Assembly (NCBI GenBank): GCA_039566865.1
Contig: CM076960.1
Coordinates: 7,764,501 to 7,828,500, forward strand
Reading direction: 5' to 3'
Source of the DNA: Aurelia coerulea
Taxonomy: Eukaryota > Cnidaria > Scyphozoa > Semaeostomeae > Ulmaridae
DNA length: 64,000 bases
In this document: piece by piece, positions 47,201 through 61,030 of the stretch
How the letters are laid out: every line of letters begins with the position of its first letter
Position numbering within the stretch: position 1 is the first letter of the stretch
Notes under the pieces: generated by a model
What the model was told of the DNA's origin: nothing
What the model saw: only the letters and a program-made list of their open reading frames with translations
Database searches by the model: none
Made by a program: the position numbers and the translations under genes

Positions 47201-49980
47201 AACACTTATTGTGATTATATTTTGTTTTCTTTGAGAAAATAAACATTTGATTGATCGATGTTTGTTTAAGCAGTAAAGCTAAAATGAGACTTAAGAAAAA
47301 ACTAAAGTAATTTTTACAAAAATGGTTGATGCAGCACTAATATAGTGCTATAAAAAAAGTTACTGGCAGAACTAAAGTTTTAAAGAACGATGAGTGCAAC
47401 ACTCTTTATAATATAATTTGTAACTATTAAAGTACGTTAATCAACACTTTTTGTGTTTATATTTTGTTTTCTTTGAGAAAATAAGCATATAATTGATCGA
47501 TGTTTGTTTATGCAGTAAAGCTAAAATGACACTAAAGAAAAAACTAATGTCTATATTAATGTTTCCAAGAATGGTTGCTGCAGCACTAATATAGTGCTAT
47601 AAAATAAGTTACTTGCAGAACTATAGTTTTATGGGACGATGAGTGCAATAGTCTTAATAACATGAATTGCAGCTACTAAAGTACGTTAACCCACACTTTT
47701 TGTGTTTATATTTTGTTTTCTTTGAGAAAATAAACATTTAATTGATCGATGTTTGTTTATGCAGTAAAGCTAAAATGACACTAAAGAAAAAACTTATGTC
47801 TATATTAATGTTTCCAAGAATGTTTGCTGCAGGACTAATATCGTGCTATAAAATAAGTTACTGGCAGAACTATAGTTTTATGGGACGATGAGTGCAATAC
47901 TCTTAATAACATGAATTGCAGCTACTAAAGTACGTTAATCCACACTTTTTGTGTTGATATTTAGTTTTCTTTGAGAAAATAAACATTTAATTAATCGATG
48001 TTTGTTTATGGAGTAAAGCTATAATTAAAGCTAAAACTTAAGAAAATACCAATGTCTATAGTAATGTTTCAAACAATGGTTGCTGCAAAACTAATTTAGT
48101 GCTATATTAGAAATTACTGGCAGAGCTAAAGTTTCAAAGAACGATGACTGCAGTTCTCTTTATGTTATGAATTGTAGCTACTAAAGTACGTTAACCTACA
48201 CTTTTTCTGTTTATATTTTGTTTTTTTTTTGAGAAAGTAAACATTTAATTAATCGATGTTTGTTTATGCAGTAAAGCTAAAATGAGACTAAAGAAAAAAC
48301 TAATGTCTATAATAATGTTTCCAAGAATGGTTGCTACAGCACTATTATAGTGCTATAAAAGAAACAACTGGCAGAACTTGAGTTTTAAAGAACGATGAGT
48401 GCAATTGTCTTTATATCATGAATTACAGGTACTAAAGTACGTTAATCCACACTTTTTGTGTTGATATTTAGTTTTCTTTGAGAAAATAAACATTTAATTA
48501 ATCGATGTTTGTTTATGCAGTAAAGCTATAATTAAAGCTAAAACTTAAGAAAATACCAATGTCTATAGTAATGTTTCCGAGAAAGGTTGCTGCAGCACTA
48601 ATATAGTGCTATAAAAGAAGTTACTGGCAGAACTATAGTTTAAATGGACGATGAGTGCAATACCCTTTATAATATAAATTGTGGCTACAAAGGGACGTTA
48701 AACAACACTTTTTGTGATTATATTTTGTTTTCTTTGAGAAAATAAACATTTGATTGATCGATGTTTGTTTAAGCAGTAAAGCTAAAATGAGACTTAAGAA
48801 AAATCTAAAGTAATTTTTACAAAATAGGTTGATGCAGCACTAATATAGTGCTATGAAAAAGTTACTGGCAGAACTAAAGTTTTAAAGAACGATGAGTGCA
48901 ATACTCTTTATAATATAATTTGTAGCTATTAAAGTACGTTAATCAACACTTTTTGTGTTTATATTTTGTTTTCTTTGAGAAGATAAACATTTAATTAATC
49001 GATGCTTGTTTATGCAGTAAAGCTAAAATTAAAGCTAAAACTAGAGAAAAAACTAATGTCTATATTAATGTTACCAAGAATAGTTGCTGCAGCACTAATA
49101 TAGTGCTATAAAAGAAGTTACTGCTGAACTATAGTTTTATGGGACGATGAGTGCAATACTCTTAATAATATATATTGTGGCTACAAAGGTACGTTAAACA
49201 ACACTTTTTGTAATTATATTTTATTTTCTTTAAGAAAATAAACATTTAATTGATCGATGTTTGTTTATGCAGTAAAGCTAAAATGAGACTAAAGAAAAAA
49301 CTAATGTCTATTGTAATGTTTCGAAAAATAGTTGCTGCAGCACTAAAATAGTGTTACAAAAGATGTTACTGGCAGAACTAAAGTTTTAAAGAACGATGAG
49401 TGCAATACTCTTTATAATATAATTTGTAACTATTAAAGTACGTTAATCAACACTTTTTGTATTTATATTTTGTTTTCTTTGAGAAAATAAACATTTGCTT
49501 AATCAATGTTTGTTGATGCAGTAAAGCTAAAACGACACTAAAGAAAAAACTAAAGTCTATAGTAATTTTTACAAGAATGTTTGCTGCAGCACTAATATAG
49601 TGCTATAAAAGAAGTTACTGGCAGAACTATAGTTTTATGGGACGATAAGTGCAATACTCTAAATAATATGAACGATGAGTGCAATACTCTTTATAATATA
49701 ATTTGTAGCTATTAAAGTACGTTAATCAACACTTTTTGTGTTTATATTTTGTTTTCTTTGAGAAGATAAACATTTAATTAATCGATGCTTGTTTATGCAG
49801 TAAAGCTAAAATTAAAGCTAAAACTAGAGAAAAAACTAATGTCTATATTAATGTTTCCAAGAATGTTTGCTGCAGGACTAATATAGTGCTATAAAATAAG
49901 TTACTGGCAGAACTATAGTTTTATGGGACGATGAGTGCAATACTCTTAATAACATGAATTGCAGCTACTAAAGTACGTTA
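41260..49980. repeat. ~9-kb segmental duplication, copy 2
   Basis: Second copy of 31240-40200, separated from it by about 1 kb of other monomers. Long stretches (for example 35521-36760 against 45541-46780) look identical or nearly so, while the left third differs more. The event is recent, or partially homogenised. Confidence 0.85.
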
Positions 49981-51040
49981 ATCCACACTTTTTGTGTTTA
50001 TATTTTGTTTTCTTAAAGAAAATAAACGTTTAATTAATCGATGTTTGTTTATGCATTGAAGCTAAAATGAGACTAAAGAAAAAACTAATGTCTATAGTAA
50101 TGTTTCGAAAAATTGTTTCTACAGTAATAATATAGTGTTATAAAAGATGTTACTGGCAGAACTAAAGTTTTAAAGGACGATGAGTTCAATACTCTTTATA
50201 ATATAAATTGTGGCTACAAAGGTACGTTAAACAACACTTTTTGTGATTATATTTTGTTTTCTTTGAGAAAATAAACATTTGATTGATCGATGTTTGTTTA
50301 AGCAGTAAAGCTAAAATGAGACTTAAGAAAAAACTAAAGTCTATAGTAATTTTTACAAGAATGGTTGATGCAGCACTAATATAGTGCTATAAAAAAGTTA
50401 CTGGCAGAACTAAAGTTTTAAAGAACGATGAGTGCAATACTCTTTATAATATAATTTGTAGCTATTAAAGTACGTTAATCAACACTTTTTGTGTTTATAT
50501 TTTGTTTTCTTTGAGAAGATAAACATTTAATTAATCGATGCTTGTTTATGCAGTAAAGCTAAAATTAAAGCTAAAACTAGAGAAAAAACTAATGTCTATA
50601 TTAATGTTACCAAGAATAGTTGCTGCAGCACTAATATAGTGCTATAAAAGAAGTTACTGGCTGAACTATAGTTTTATGGGACGATGAGTGCAATACTCTT
50701 AATAATATATATTGTGGCTACAAAGGTACGTTAAACAACACTTTTTGTAATTATATTTTATTTTCTTTAAGAAAATAAACATTTAATTGATCGATGTTTG
50801 TTTATGCAGTAAAGCTAAAATGAGACTAAAGAAAAAACTAATGTCTATAGTAATGTTTCCAAGAATGGTTGCTGCAGCACTAATATAGTGCTATAAAAGA
50901 AGTTACTGGCAAAACTATAGTTTTAAAGGACAATGAGTGCAATACTCTTAATAATATGAATTGTAGCTACTAAAGTACGTTAACCCACACTTTCTGTGTT
51001 TATATTTTGTTTTCTTTGATAAAATAAACATTCAATTATT

Positions 51041-53034
51041 CGGTGTTTGTTTATGCAGTAAAGCTAAAATGAGACTAAAGAAAAAACTAATGTCTATATT
51101 AATGTTTCCAAGAATGGTTGCTGCAGCACTAATATTATGCTATAAAAGAAAACACTGGCAGAACTATAGTTTTAAAGGACGATGAGTGCAATACTCTTAA
51201 TAATATGAATTGTAGCTACTAAAGTACGTTAAACAACACTTTTTGTGCTTATATTTTGCTTCCTTTGAGAAAATAAACATTTGCTTAATCGATGTTTGTT
51301 TACTAAATGAAGCTAAAATGAGACTAAAGAAAAAACTAATGTCTATATTAATGTTTCCAAGAATGGTTGCTGCAGCACTAATATAATGCTATAAAAGAAG
51401 TTACTGGCAGAACTATAGTTTTAAAAGACGATGAGTGCAATACTCTTAATAATATGAATTGTAGCTACTAAAGTACGTTAAACAACACTTTTTGTGTTTA
51501 TATTTTGTTTTCTTTGAGAAAATAAACATTTGCTTAATCGATGTTTGTTAATGCAGTAAAGCTAAAATTAAAGCTAAAACTAAAGAAAATACCAATGTCT
51601 ATAGTAATGTTTCCGAGAATGGTTGCTGCAGCACTAATATAGTGCTATAAAAGAAGTTACAGGTAGAACTATAGTTTTATGGGACAATGAGTGCAATACT
51701 CTTAATAATATGAATTGCAGCTACTAATGTACGTTAATCCACACTTTTTGTGTTTATATTTTGTTTTCTTTGAGAAAATAAACATTTGCTTAATCGATGT
51801 TTGTTTATGCAGTAAAGCTAAAACTAAAGAAAATACCAATGTTTATAGTAATGTTTCCAAGAATGGTTGCTGCAGCACTAATATAGTGCTATAAAAGAAG
51901 TTACTGGCAAAACTATAGTTTTAAAGGACAATGAGTGCAATACTCTTAATAATATGAATTGTAGCTACTAAAGTACGTTAATCCACACTTTCTGTGTTTA
52001 TATTTTGTTTTCTTTGAGAAAATAAACATTTAATTATTCGGTGTTTGTTTATGCAGTAAAGCTAAAATGAGACTAAAGAAAAAACTAATGTCTATATTAA
52101 TGTTTCCAAGAATGGTTGCTGCAGCACTAATATTATGCTATAAAAGAAAACACTAACAGAACTATAGTTTTAAAGGACGATGAGTGCAATACTCTTAATA
52201 ATATAAATTGTAGCTATTAAAGTACGTTAAACAACACTTTTTGTGTTCATATTTTTCTTCCTTCGAGAAAATAAACGTTTAATTGATCGATGTTTGTTTA
52301 CGCAGTGAAGCTAAAATGAGACTAAAGAAAATGCTAATGTTTATAGTAATGTTTCGAAAAATAGTTGCTGCAGTACTAATATAGTGTTATAAAAGATGTT
52401 ACTGGCAGAACTGAAGTTTTAAAGGACGATGAGTGCAATACTCTTTATAATATAAATTGTAGCTATTAAAGTACGTTAATCAACACTTTTTGTGTTTATA
52501 TTTTGTTTTCTTTGAGAAAATAAACATATCCTTAATCGATGTTTGTTTGTGCAATAAAGCTAAAATGAGACTAAAGAAAAAACTAATGTCTATATTAATG
52601 CTTCCAAGAATGGTTGCTGCAGCACTAATATAGTGCTATAAAAGAAGTTACTGGCAGAACTAAAGTTTTAAAGAACGATGAGTGCAAAACTCCCTATAAT
52701 ATAAATTGTAGCTACTAAAGTGCGTTAATCCACACTTTATGTGTTTATATTTTGTTTTCTTTGAGAAAATAAACATTTAGTTAATCGATGTTCGTTTATG
52801 CAGTAAAGCTAAAATGAGACTAAAGAAAAAACTAATGTCTATAGTAATGTTTCCAAGAATGGTTGCTGCAGCACTAATATAGTGCTATAAAAGAAGTTAC
52901 TGGCAAAACTATAGTTTTAAAGGACAATGAGTGCAATACTCTTAATAAAATGAATTGTAGCTACTAAAGTACGTTAATCCACACTTTCTGTGTTTATATT
53001 TTGTTTTCTTTGATAAAATAAACATTTAATTATT
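51041..53034. repeat. Four-monomer (~998-bp) higher-order repeat
   Basis: The rare phase mark ATTATTCGGTGTTTG recurs with CGG at 51041, 52039 and 53035, spacing 998 and 996 bp, or four monomers. It also appears near 55905, 56903, 59740 and 60740. Confidence 0.75.
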
Positions 53035-53599
53035 CGGTGTTTGTTTATGCAGTAAAGCTAAAATGAGACTAAAGAAAAAACTAATGTCTATATTAATGTT
53101 TCCAAGAATGGTTGCTGCAGCACTAATATTATGCTATAAAAGAAAACACTGGCAGAACTATAGTTTTAAAGGACGATGAGTGCAATACTCTTAATAATAT
53201 AAATTGTAGCTATTAAAGTACGTTAAACAACACTTTTTGTGTTTATACTTTGCTTCCTTTGAGAAAATAAACATTTGCTTAATCGATGTTTGTTTACGCA
53301 GTGAAGCTAAAATGAGACTAAAGAAAAAACTAATGTCTATATTAATGTTTCCAAGAATGGTTGCTGCAGCACTAATATAATGCTATAAAAGAAGTTACTG
53401 GCAGAACTATAGTTTTAAAGGACGATGAGTGCAATACTCTTAATAATATGAATTGTAGCTACTAAAGTACGTTAAACAACACTTTTTGTGTTTATATTTT
53501 GTTTTCTTTGAGAAAATAAACATTTGCTTAATCGATGTTTGTTAATGCAGTAAAGCTAAAATTAAAGCTAAAACTAAAGAAAATACCAATGTCTATAGT

Positions 53600-56500
53600 A
53601 ATGTTTCCGAGAATGGTTGCTGCAGCACTAATATAGTGCTATAAAAGAAGTTACAGGCAGAACTATAGTTTTATGGGACGATGAGTGCAATACTCTTAAT
53701 AATATGAATTGCAGCTACTAATGTACGTTAATCCACACTTTTTGTATTTATATTTTGTTTTCTTTGAGAAAATAAACATTTGCTTAATCGATGTTTGTTT
53801 ATGCAGTAAAGCTAAAATTAAAGCTAAAACTAAAGAAAATACCAATGTCTATAGTAATGTTTCCGAGAATGGTTGCTGCAGTACTAATATAGTGCTATAA
53901 AAAAAGTTACTGGCAGAACTAAAGTTTTAAAGAACAATGAGTGCAAAACTCTTTATAATATAAATTGTAGCTACTAAAGTACGTTAATCAACACTTTTTG
54001 TGTTTATGTTTTGTTTTCTTTGAGAAAATAAACATTTAATTGATTGATGTTTGTTGATGCAGTAAAGCTAAAGTGACACTAAAGAAAAAACTAAAGTCTA
54101 TAGTAATTTTTACAAGAATGGTTGCTGCAGCACTAATATAGTGCTATAAAAAAGTTACTGGCAGAACTAAAGATTTAAAGAACGATGAGTGCAATACTGT
54201 TTATAATATAAATTGTAGCTACTAAAGTACATTAATCCACAATTTTTGTGTTTATATTTTGTTTTCTTTGAGAAAATAAACATATGCTTAATCGATGTTT
54301 GTTTGTGCAGCAAAACTAAAATGAGACTAAAGAAAAACCTAATATTAATGTTTCCAAGAATTGTTTATATTTTGTTTTCTTTGAGAAAATAAACATTTGC
54401 TTAATCGATGTTTGTTTATGTAGTAAAGCTAAAATTAAAGCTAAAACTAAAGAAAATACCAATGTCTATATTAATGTTTCCGAGAATGGTTGCTGCAGCA
54501 CTAATATAGTGCTATAAAAGAAGTTACTGGCAGAACTTTAGTTTTATGGGACGATGAGTGCAATACCCTTAATAATATGAATTGCAGCTACTAAAGTACG
54601 TTAAACAACACTTTTTGTGTTTATATTTTGCTTTCTTTGAGAAAATAAACATTTAATTGATCGATGTTTGTTTATGCAGTGACGCTAAAATGAGAATAAA
54701 GAAAAAACTAATGTCTATAGTAATGTTTCAAAAAATAGTTGCTGCAGTACTAATATAGTGTTATAAAAGATGTTACTGGCAGAACTAAAGTTTTAAAGGA
54801 CGATGAGTTCAATACTCTTTATAATATAAATTGTAGCCATTAAAGTACGTTAATCAACACTTTTTGTGATTATATTTTGTTTTTTTTTTGAGAAAATAAA
54901 CATTTGCTTAAACGATGTTTGTTTATGCAGTAAAGCTAAATTGAGACTAAAGAAAAAACTAAAGTCTATAGTAATGTTTCGAAAAATAGTTGCTGCAGTA
55001 CTAATATAGTGTTATAAAAGATGTTACTGGCAAAATTTTATAGGACGATGAGTGCAATACTCTTTATAATATAAATTGTAGCTATTAAAGTACGTTAATC
55101 AACACTTTTTGTGTTTATATTTTGTTTTCTTTGAGAAAATAAACATATCCTTAATCGATGTTTGTTTGTGCAATAAAGCTAAAATGAGACTAAAGAAAAA
55201 AATTAATGTCTATATTAATGCTTCCAAGAATGGTTGCTGCAGCACTAATATAGTGCTATAAAAGAAGTTACTGGCAGAACTAAAGTTTTAAAGAACGATG
55301 AGTGCAAAACTCCCTATAATATAAATTGTAGCTACTAAAGTGCGTTAATCCACACTTTATGTGTTTATATTTTGTTTTCTTTGAGAAAATAAACATTTAG
55401 TTAATCGATGTTCGTTTATGCAGTAAAGCTAAAATGAGACTAAAGAAAAAACTTATGTCTATAGTAATGTTTCCAAGAATGGTTGCTTCAGCACTAATAT
55501 AATGCTATAAAAGAAGTTACTGGCAGAACTATAGTTTTAAAGGACGATGAGTGCAACACTCTTAATAATATGAATTGCAGCTACTAAAGTACGTTAAACA
55601 ACACTTTTTGTGTTTATATTTTGCTTTCTTTGAGAAAATAAACATTTAATTGATCGATGTTTGTTTATGCAGTGAAGCTAAAATGAGAATAAAGAAAAAA
55701 CTAATGTCTATAGTAATGTTTCAAAAAATAGTTGCTGCAGTACTAATATAGTGTTATAAAAGATGTTACTGGCAGAAATAAAGCTTTAAAGGACGATGAG
55801 TGCAATACTCTTAATAATATGAATTGTAGCCACTAAAGTACGTTAATCCACACTTTTTGTGTTTATATTTTGTTTTCTTTGAAAAAAATAAACATTTAAT
55901 TATTCGGTGTTTGTTTATGCAGTAAAGCTAAAATGAGACTAAAGAAAAAACTAATGTCTATATTAATGTTTCGAAAAATAGTTGCTACAGTACTAATATA
56001 GTGTTATAAAAGATGTTACTGGCAGAACTAAAGTTTTAAAAGACGATTAGTTCAATACTCTTTATAATATAAATGGTAGCTATTAATGTACGTTAATCCA
56101 CAATTTTTGTGTTTATATTTTGTTTTCTTAGAGAAGATAAACATTTAGTTAATCGATGTTCGTTTATGCAGTAAAGCTAAAATGAGACTAAAGAAAAAAC
56201 TAATGTCTATAGTAATGTTTCGAAAAATTGTTGCTGCAGTACTAATATAGTGTTATAAAAGATGTTACTGGCAGAACTGAAGTTTTAAAGGACGATGAGT
56301 GCAATACTCTTTATAATATAAATTGTAGCTATTAAAGTACGTTAATCAACACTTTTTGTGTTTATATTTTGTTTTCTTTGAGAAAATAAACATATCCTTA
56401 ATCGATGTTTGTTTGTGCAATAAAGCTAAAATTAGACTAAAGAAAAAACTAATGTCTATATTAATGCTTCCAAGAATGGTTGCTGCAGCACTAATATAGT

Positions 56501-57190
56501 GCTATAAAAGAAGTTACTGGCAGAACTAAAGTTTTAAAGAACGATGAGTGCAAAACTCCCTATAATATAAATTGTAGCTACTAAAGTGCGTTAATCCACA
56601 CTTTATGTGTTTATATTTTGTTTTCTTTGAGAAAATAAACATTTAGTTAATCGATGTTCGTTTATGCAGTAAAGCTAAAATGAGACTAAAGAAAAAACTA
56701 ATGTCTATAGTAATGTTTCCAAGAATGGTTGCTGCAGCACTAATATAGTGCTATAAAAGAAGTTACTGGCAAAACTATAGTTTTAAAGGACAATGAATGC
56801 AATACTCTTAATAATATGAATTGTAGCTACTAAAGTACGTTAATCCACACTTTCTGTGTTTATATTTTGTTTTCTTTGAGAAAATAAACATTTAATTATT
56901 CGGTGTTTGTTTATGCAGTAAAGCTAAAATGAGACTAAAGAAAAAACTAATGTCTATATTAATGTTTCCAAGAATGGTTGCTGCAGCACTAATATAGTGT
57001 TATAAAAGATGTTACTGGCAGAACTGAAGTTTTAAAGGACGATGAGTGCAATACTCTTTATAATATAATTTGTAGCTATTAAAGTACGTTAATCAATGAG
57101 AAAATAAACATTTGCTTAATCGATGTTTGTTTATGCAGTAAAGCTAAAATGAGACGAAAGAAAAAACTAATGTCTATATTAATGTTTCCA
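53600..57190. repeat. ~3.6-kb tandem duplication, copy 1
   Basis: Matches the directly adjacent 57190-61030. The offset is 3581 bp on the left (53709 to 57290, 54301 to 57882) and 3836 bp on the right (55205 to 59041, 56431 to 60267), because the second copy has one extra monomer at about 58500-58745. Includes a 113-bp deleted monomer at 54293-54405. Confidence 0.85.
54293..54405. repeat. Deleted satellite monomer (113 bp), second copy
   Basis: Same deletion junction as at 1999-2111. Confidence 0.85.
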
Positions 57191-60100
57191 AGAATGGTTG
57201 CTGCAGCACTAATATAGTGCTATAAAAGAAGTTACAGGCAGAACTATAGTTTTATGGGACGATGAGTGCAATACTCTTAATAATATGAATTGCAGCTAGT
57301 AATGTACGTTAATCCACACTTTTTGTGTTTATATTTTGTTTTCTTTTTGAAAATAAACATTTGCTTAATCGATGTTTGTTTATGCAGTAAAGCTAAAATT
57401 AAAGCTAAAACTAAAGAAAATACCAATGTCTATAGTAATGTTTCCGAGAATGGTTGCTGCAGTACTAATATAGTGCTATAAAAAAAGTTACTGGCAGAAC
57501 TAAAGTTTTAAAGAACAATGAGTGCAAAACTCTTTATAATATAAATTGTAGCTACTAAAGTACGTTAATCAACACTTTTTGTGTTTATGTTTTGTTTTCT
57601 TTGAGAAAATAAACATTTAATTGATTGATGTTTGTTGATGCAGTAAAGCTAAAGTGACACTAAAGAAAAAACTAAAGTCTATAGTAATTTTTACAAGAAT
57701 GGTTGCTGCAGCACTAATATAGTGCTATAAAAAAGTTACTGGCAGAACTAAAGATTTAAAGAACGATGAGTGCAATACTGTTTATAATATAAATTGTAGC
57801 TACTAAAGTACATTAATCCACAATTTTTGTGTTTATATTTTGTTTTCTTTGAGAAAATAAACATATGCTTAATCGATGTTTGTTTGTGCAGCAAAACTAA
57901 AATGAGACTAAAGAAAAACCTAATATTAATGTTTCCAAGAATTGTTTATATTTTGTTTTCTTTGAGAAAATAAACATTTGCTTAATCGATGTTTGTTTAT
58001 GTAGTAAAGCTAAAATTAAAGCTAAAACTAAAGAAAATACCAATGTCTATATTAATGTTTCCGAGAATGGTTGCTGCAGCACTAATATAGTGCTATAAAA
58101 GAAGTTACTGGCAGAACTTTAGTTTTATGGGACGATGAGTGCAATACCCTTAATAATATGAATTGCAGCTACTAAAGTACGTTAAACAACACTTTTTGTG
58201 TTTATATTTTGCTTTCTTTGAGAAAATAAACATTTAATTGATCGATGTTTGTTTATGCAGTGAAGCTAAAATGAGAATAAAGAAAAAACTAATGTCTATA
58301 GTAATGTTTCAAAAAATAGTTGCTGCAGTACTAATATAGTGTTATAAAAGATGTTACTGGCAGAACTAAAGTTTTAAAGGACGATGAGTTCAATACTCTT
58401 TATAATATAAATTGTAGCCATTAAAGTACGTTAATCAACACTTTTTGTGATTATATTTTGTTTTTTTTTTGAGAAAATAAACATTTGCTTAATCGATGTT
58501 TGTTTATGCAGTAAAGCTAAAATGAGACTAAAGAAAAAACTAATGTCTATATTAATGTTTCCAAGAATGGTTGCTGCAGCACTAATATAATGCTATAAAA
58601 GAAGTTACTGGCAGAACTATAGTTTTAAAGGACGATGAGTGCAATACTCTTAATAATATGAATTGTAGCTACTAAAGTACGTTAAACAACACTTTTTGTG
58701 TTTATATTTTGTTTTCTTTGAGAAAATAAACATTTGCTTAATCGATGTTTGTTAATGCAGTAAAGCTAAATTGAGACTAAAGAAAAAACTAAAGTCTATA
58801 GTAATGTTTCGAAAAATAGTTGCTGCAGTACTAATATAGTGTTATAAAAGATGTTACTGGCAGAACTAAAATTTTATAGGACGATGAGTGCAATACTCTT
58901 TATGATATAAATTGTAGCTATTAAAGTACGTTAATCAACACTTTTTGTGTTTATATTTTGTTTTCTTTGAGAAAATAAACATATCCTTAATCGATGTTTG
59001 TTTGTGCAATAAAGCTAAAATGAGACTAACGAAAAAAATTAATGTCTATATTAATGCTTCCAAGAATGGTTGCTGCAGCACTAATATAGTGCTATAAAAG
59101 AAGTTACTGGCAGAACTAAAGTTTTAAAGAACGATGAGTGCAAAACTCCCTATAATATAAATTGTAGCTACTAAAGTGCGTTAATCCACACTTTATGTGT
59201 TTATATTTTGTTTTCTTTGAGAAAATAAACATTTAGTTAATCGATGTTCGTTTATGCAGTAAAGCTAAAATGAGACTAAAGAAAAAACTTATGTCTATAG
59301 TAATGTTTCCAAGAATGGTTGCTTCAGCACTAATATAATGCTATAAAAGAAGTTACTGGCAGAACTATAGTTTTAAAGGACGATGAGTGCAACACTCTTA
59401 ATAATATGAATTGTAGCTACTAAAGTACGTTAAACAACACTTTTTGTGTTTATATTTTGTTTTCTTTGAGAAAATAAACATTTAATTGATCGATGTTTGT
59501 TTATGCAGTGAAGCTAAAATGAGAATAAAGAATAAACTAATGTCTATAGTAATGTTTCAAAAAATAGCTGCTGCAGTACTAATATAGTGTTATAAAAGAT
59601 GTTACTGGCAGAAATAAAGTTTTAAAGGACGATGAGTGCAATACTCTTAATAATATGAATTGTAGCCACTAAAGTACGTTAATCCACACTTTTTGTGTTT
59701 ATATTTTGTTTTCTTTGAAAAAAATAAACCTTTAATTATTCGGTGTTTGTTTATGCAGTAAAGCTAAAATGAGACTAAAGAAAAAACTAATGTCTATATT
59801 AATGTTTCGAAAAATAGTTGCTACAGTACTAATATAGTTTTATAAAAGATGTTACTGGCAGAACTAAAGTTTTAAAAGACGATTAGTTCAATACTCTTTA
59901 TAATATAAATGGTAGCTATTAATGTACGTTAATCCACAATTTTTGTGTTTATATTTTGTTTTCTTAGAGAAGATAAACATTTAGTTAATCGATGTTCGTT
60001 TATGCAGTAAAGCTAAAATGAGACTAAAGAAAAAACTAATGTCTATAGTAATGTTTCGAAAAATTGTTGCTGCAGTACTAATATAGTGTTATAAAAGATG

Positions 60101-61030
60101 TTACTGGCAGAACTGAAGTTTTAAAGGACGATGAGTGCAATACTCTTTATAATATAAATTGTAGCTATTAAAGTACGTTGATCAACACTTTTTGTGTTTA
60201 TATTTTGTTTTCTTTGAGAAAATAAACATATCCTTAATCGATGTTTGTTTGTGCAATAAAGCTAAAATTAGACTAAAGAAAAAACTAATGTCTATATTAA
60301 TGCTTCCAAGAATGGTTGCTGCAGCACTAATATAGTGCTATAAAAGAAGTTACTGGCAGAACTAAAGTTTTAAAGAACGATGAGTGCAAAACTCCCTATA
60401 ATATAAATTGTAGCTACTAAAGTGCGTTAATCCACACTTTATGTGTTTATATTTTGTTTTCTTTGAGAAAATAAACATTTAGTTAATCGATGTTCGTTTA
60501 TGCAGTAAAGCTAAAATGAGATTAAAGAAAAAACTAATGTCTATAGTAATGTTTCCAAGAATGGTTGCTGCAGCACTAATATAGTGCTATAAAAGAAGTT
60601 ACTGGCAAAACTATAGTTTTAAAGGACAATGAATGCAATACTCTTAATAATATGAATTGTAGCTACTAAAGTACGTTAATCCACACTTTCTGTGTTTATA
60701 TTTTATTTTCTTTGATAAAATAAACATTTAATTATTCGGTGTTCGTTTATGCAGTAAAGCTAAAATGAGACTAAAGAAAAAACTAATGTCTATATTAATG
60801 TTTCCAAGAATGGTTGCTGCAGCACTAATATAGTGTTATAAAAGATGTTACTGGCAGAACTGAAGTTTTAAAGGACGATGAGTGCAATACTCTTTATAAT
60901 ATAAATTGTAGCTATTAAAGTACGTTAATCAATGAGAAAATAAACATTTGCTTAATCGATGTTTGTTTATGCAGTAAAGCTAAAATGAGACGAAAGAAAA
61001 AACTAATGTCTATATTAATGTTTCCAAGAA
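57190..61030. repeat. ~3.6-kb tandem duplication, copy 2
   Basis: Second copy with one additional monomer; includes the 113-bp deleted monomer at 57874-57986. Its right end overlaps the start of the macro-repeat second copy. Confidence 0.85.
57874..57986. repeat. Deleted satellite monomer (113 bp), third copy
   Basis: Same deletion junction as at 1999-2111 and 54293-54405; offset from the first copy is 55,875 bp, in line with the macro-repeat. Confidence 0.85.
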
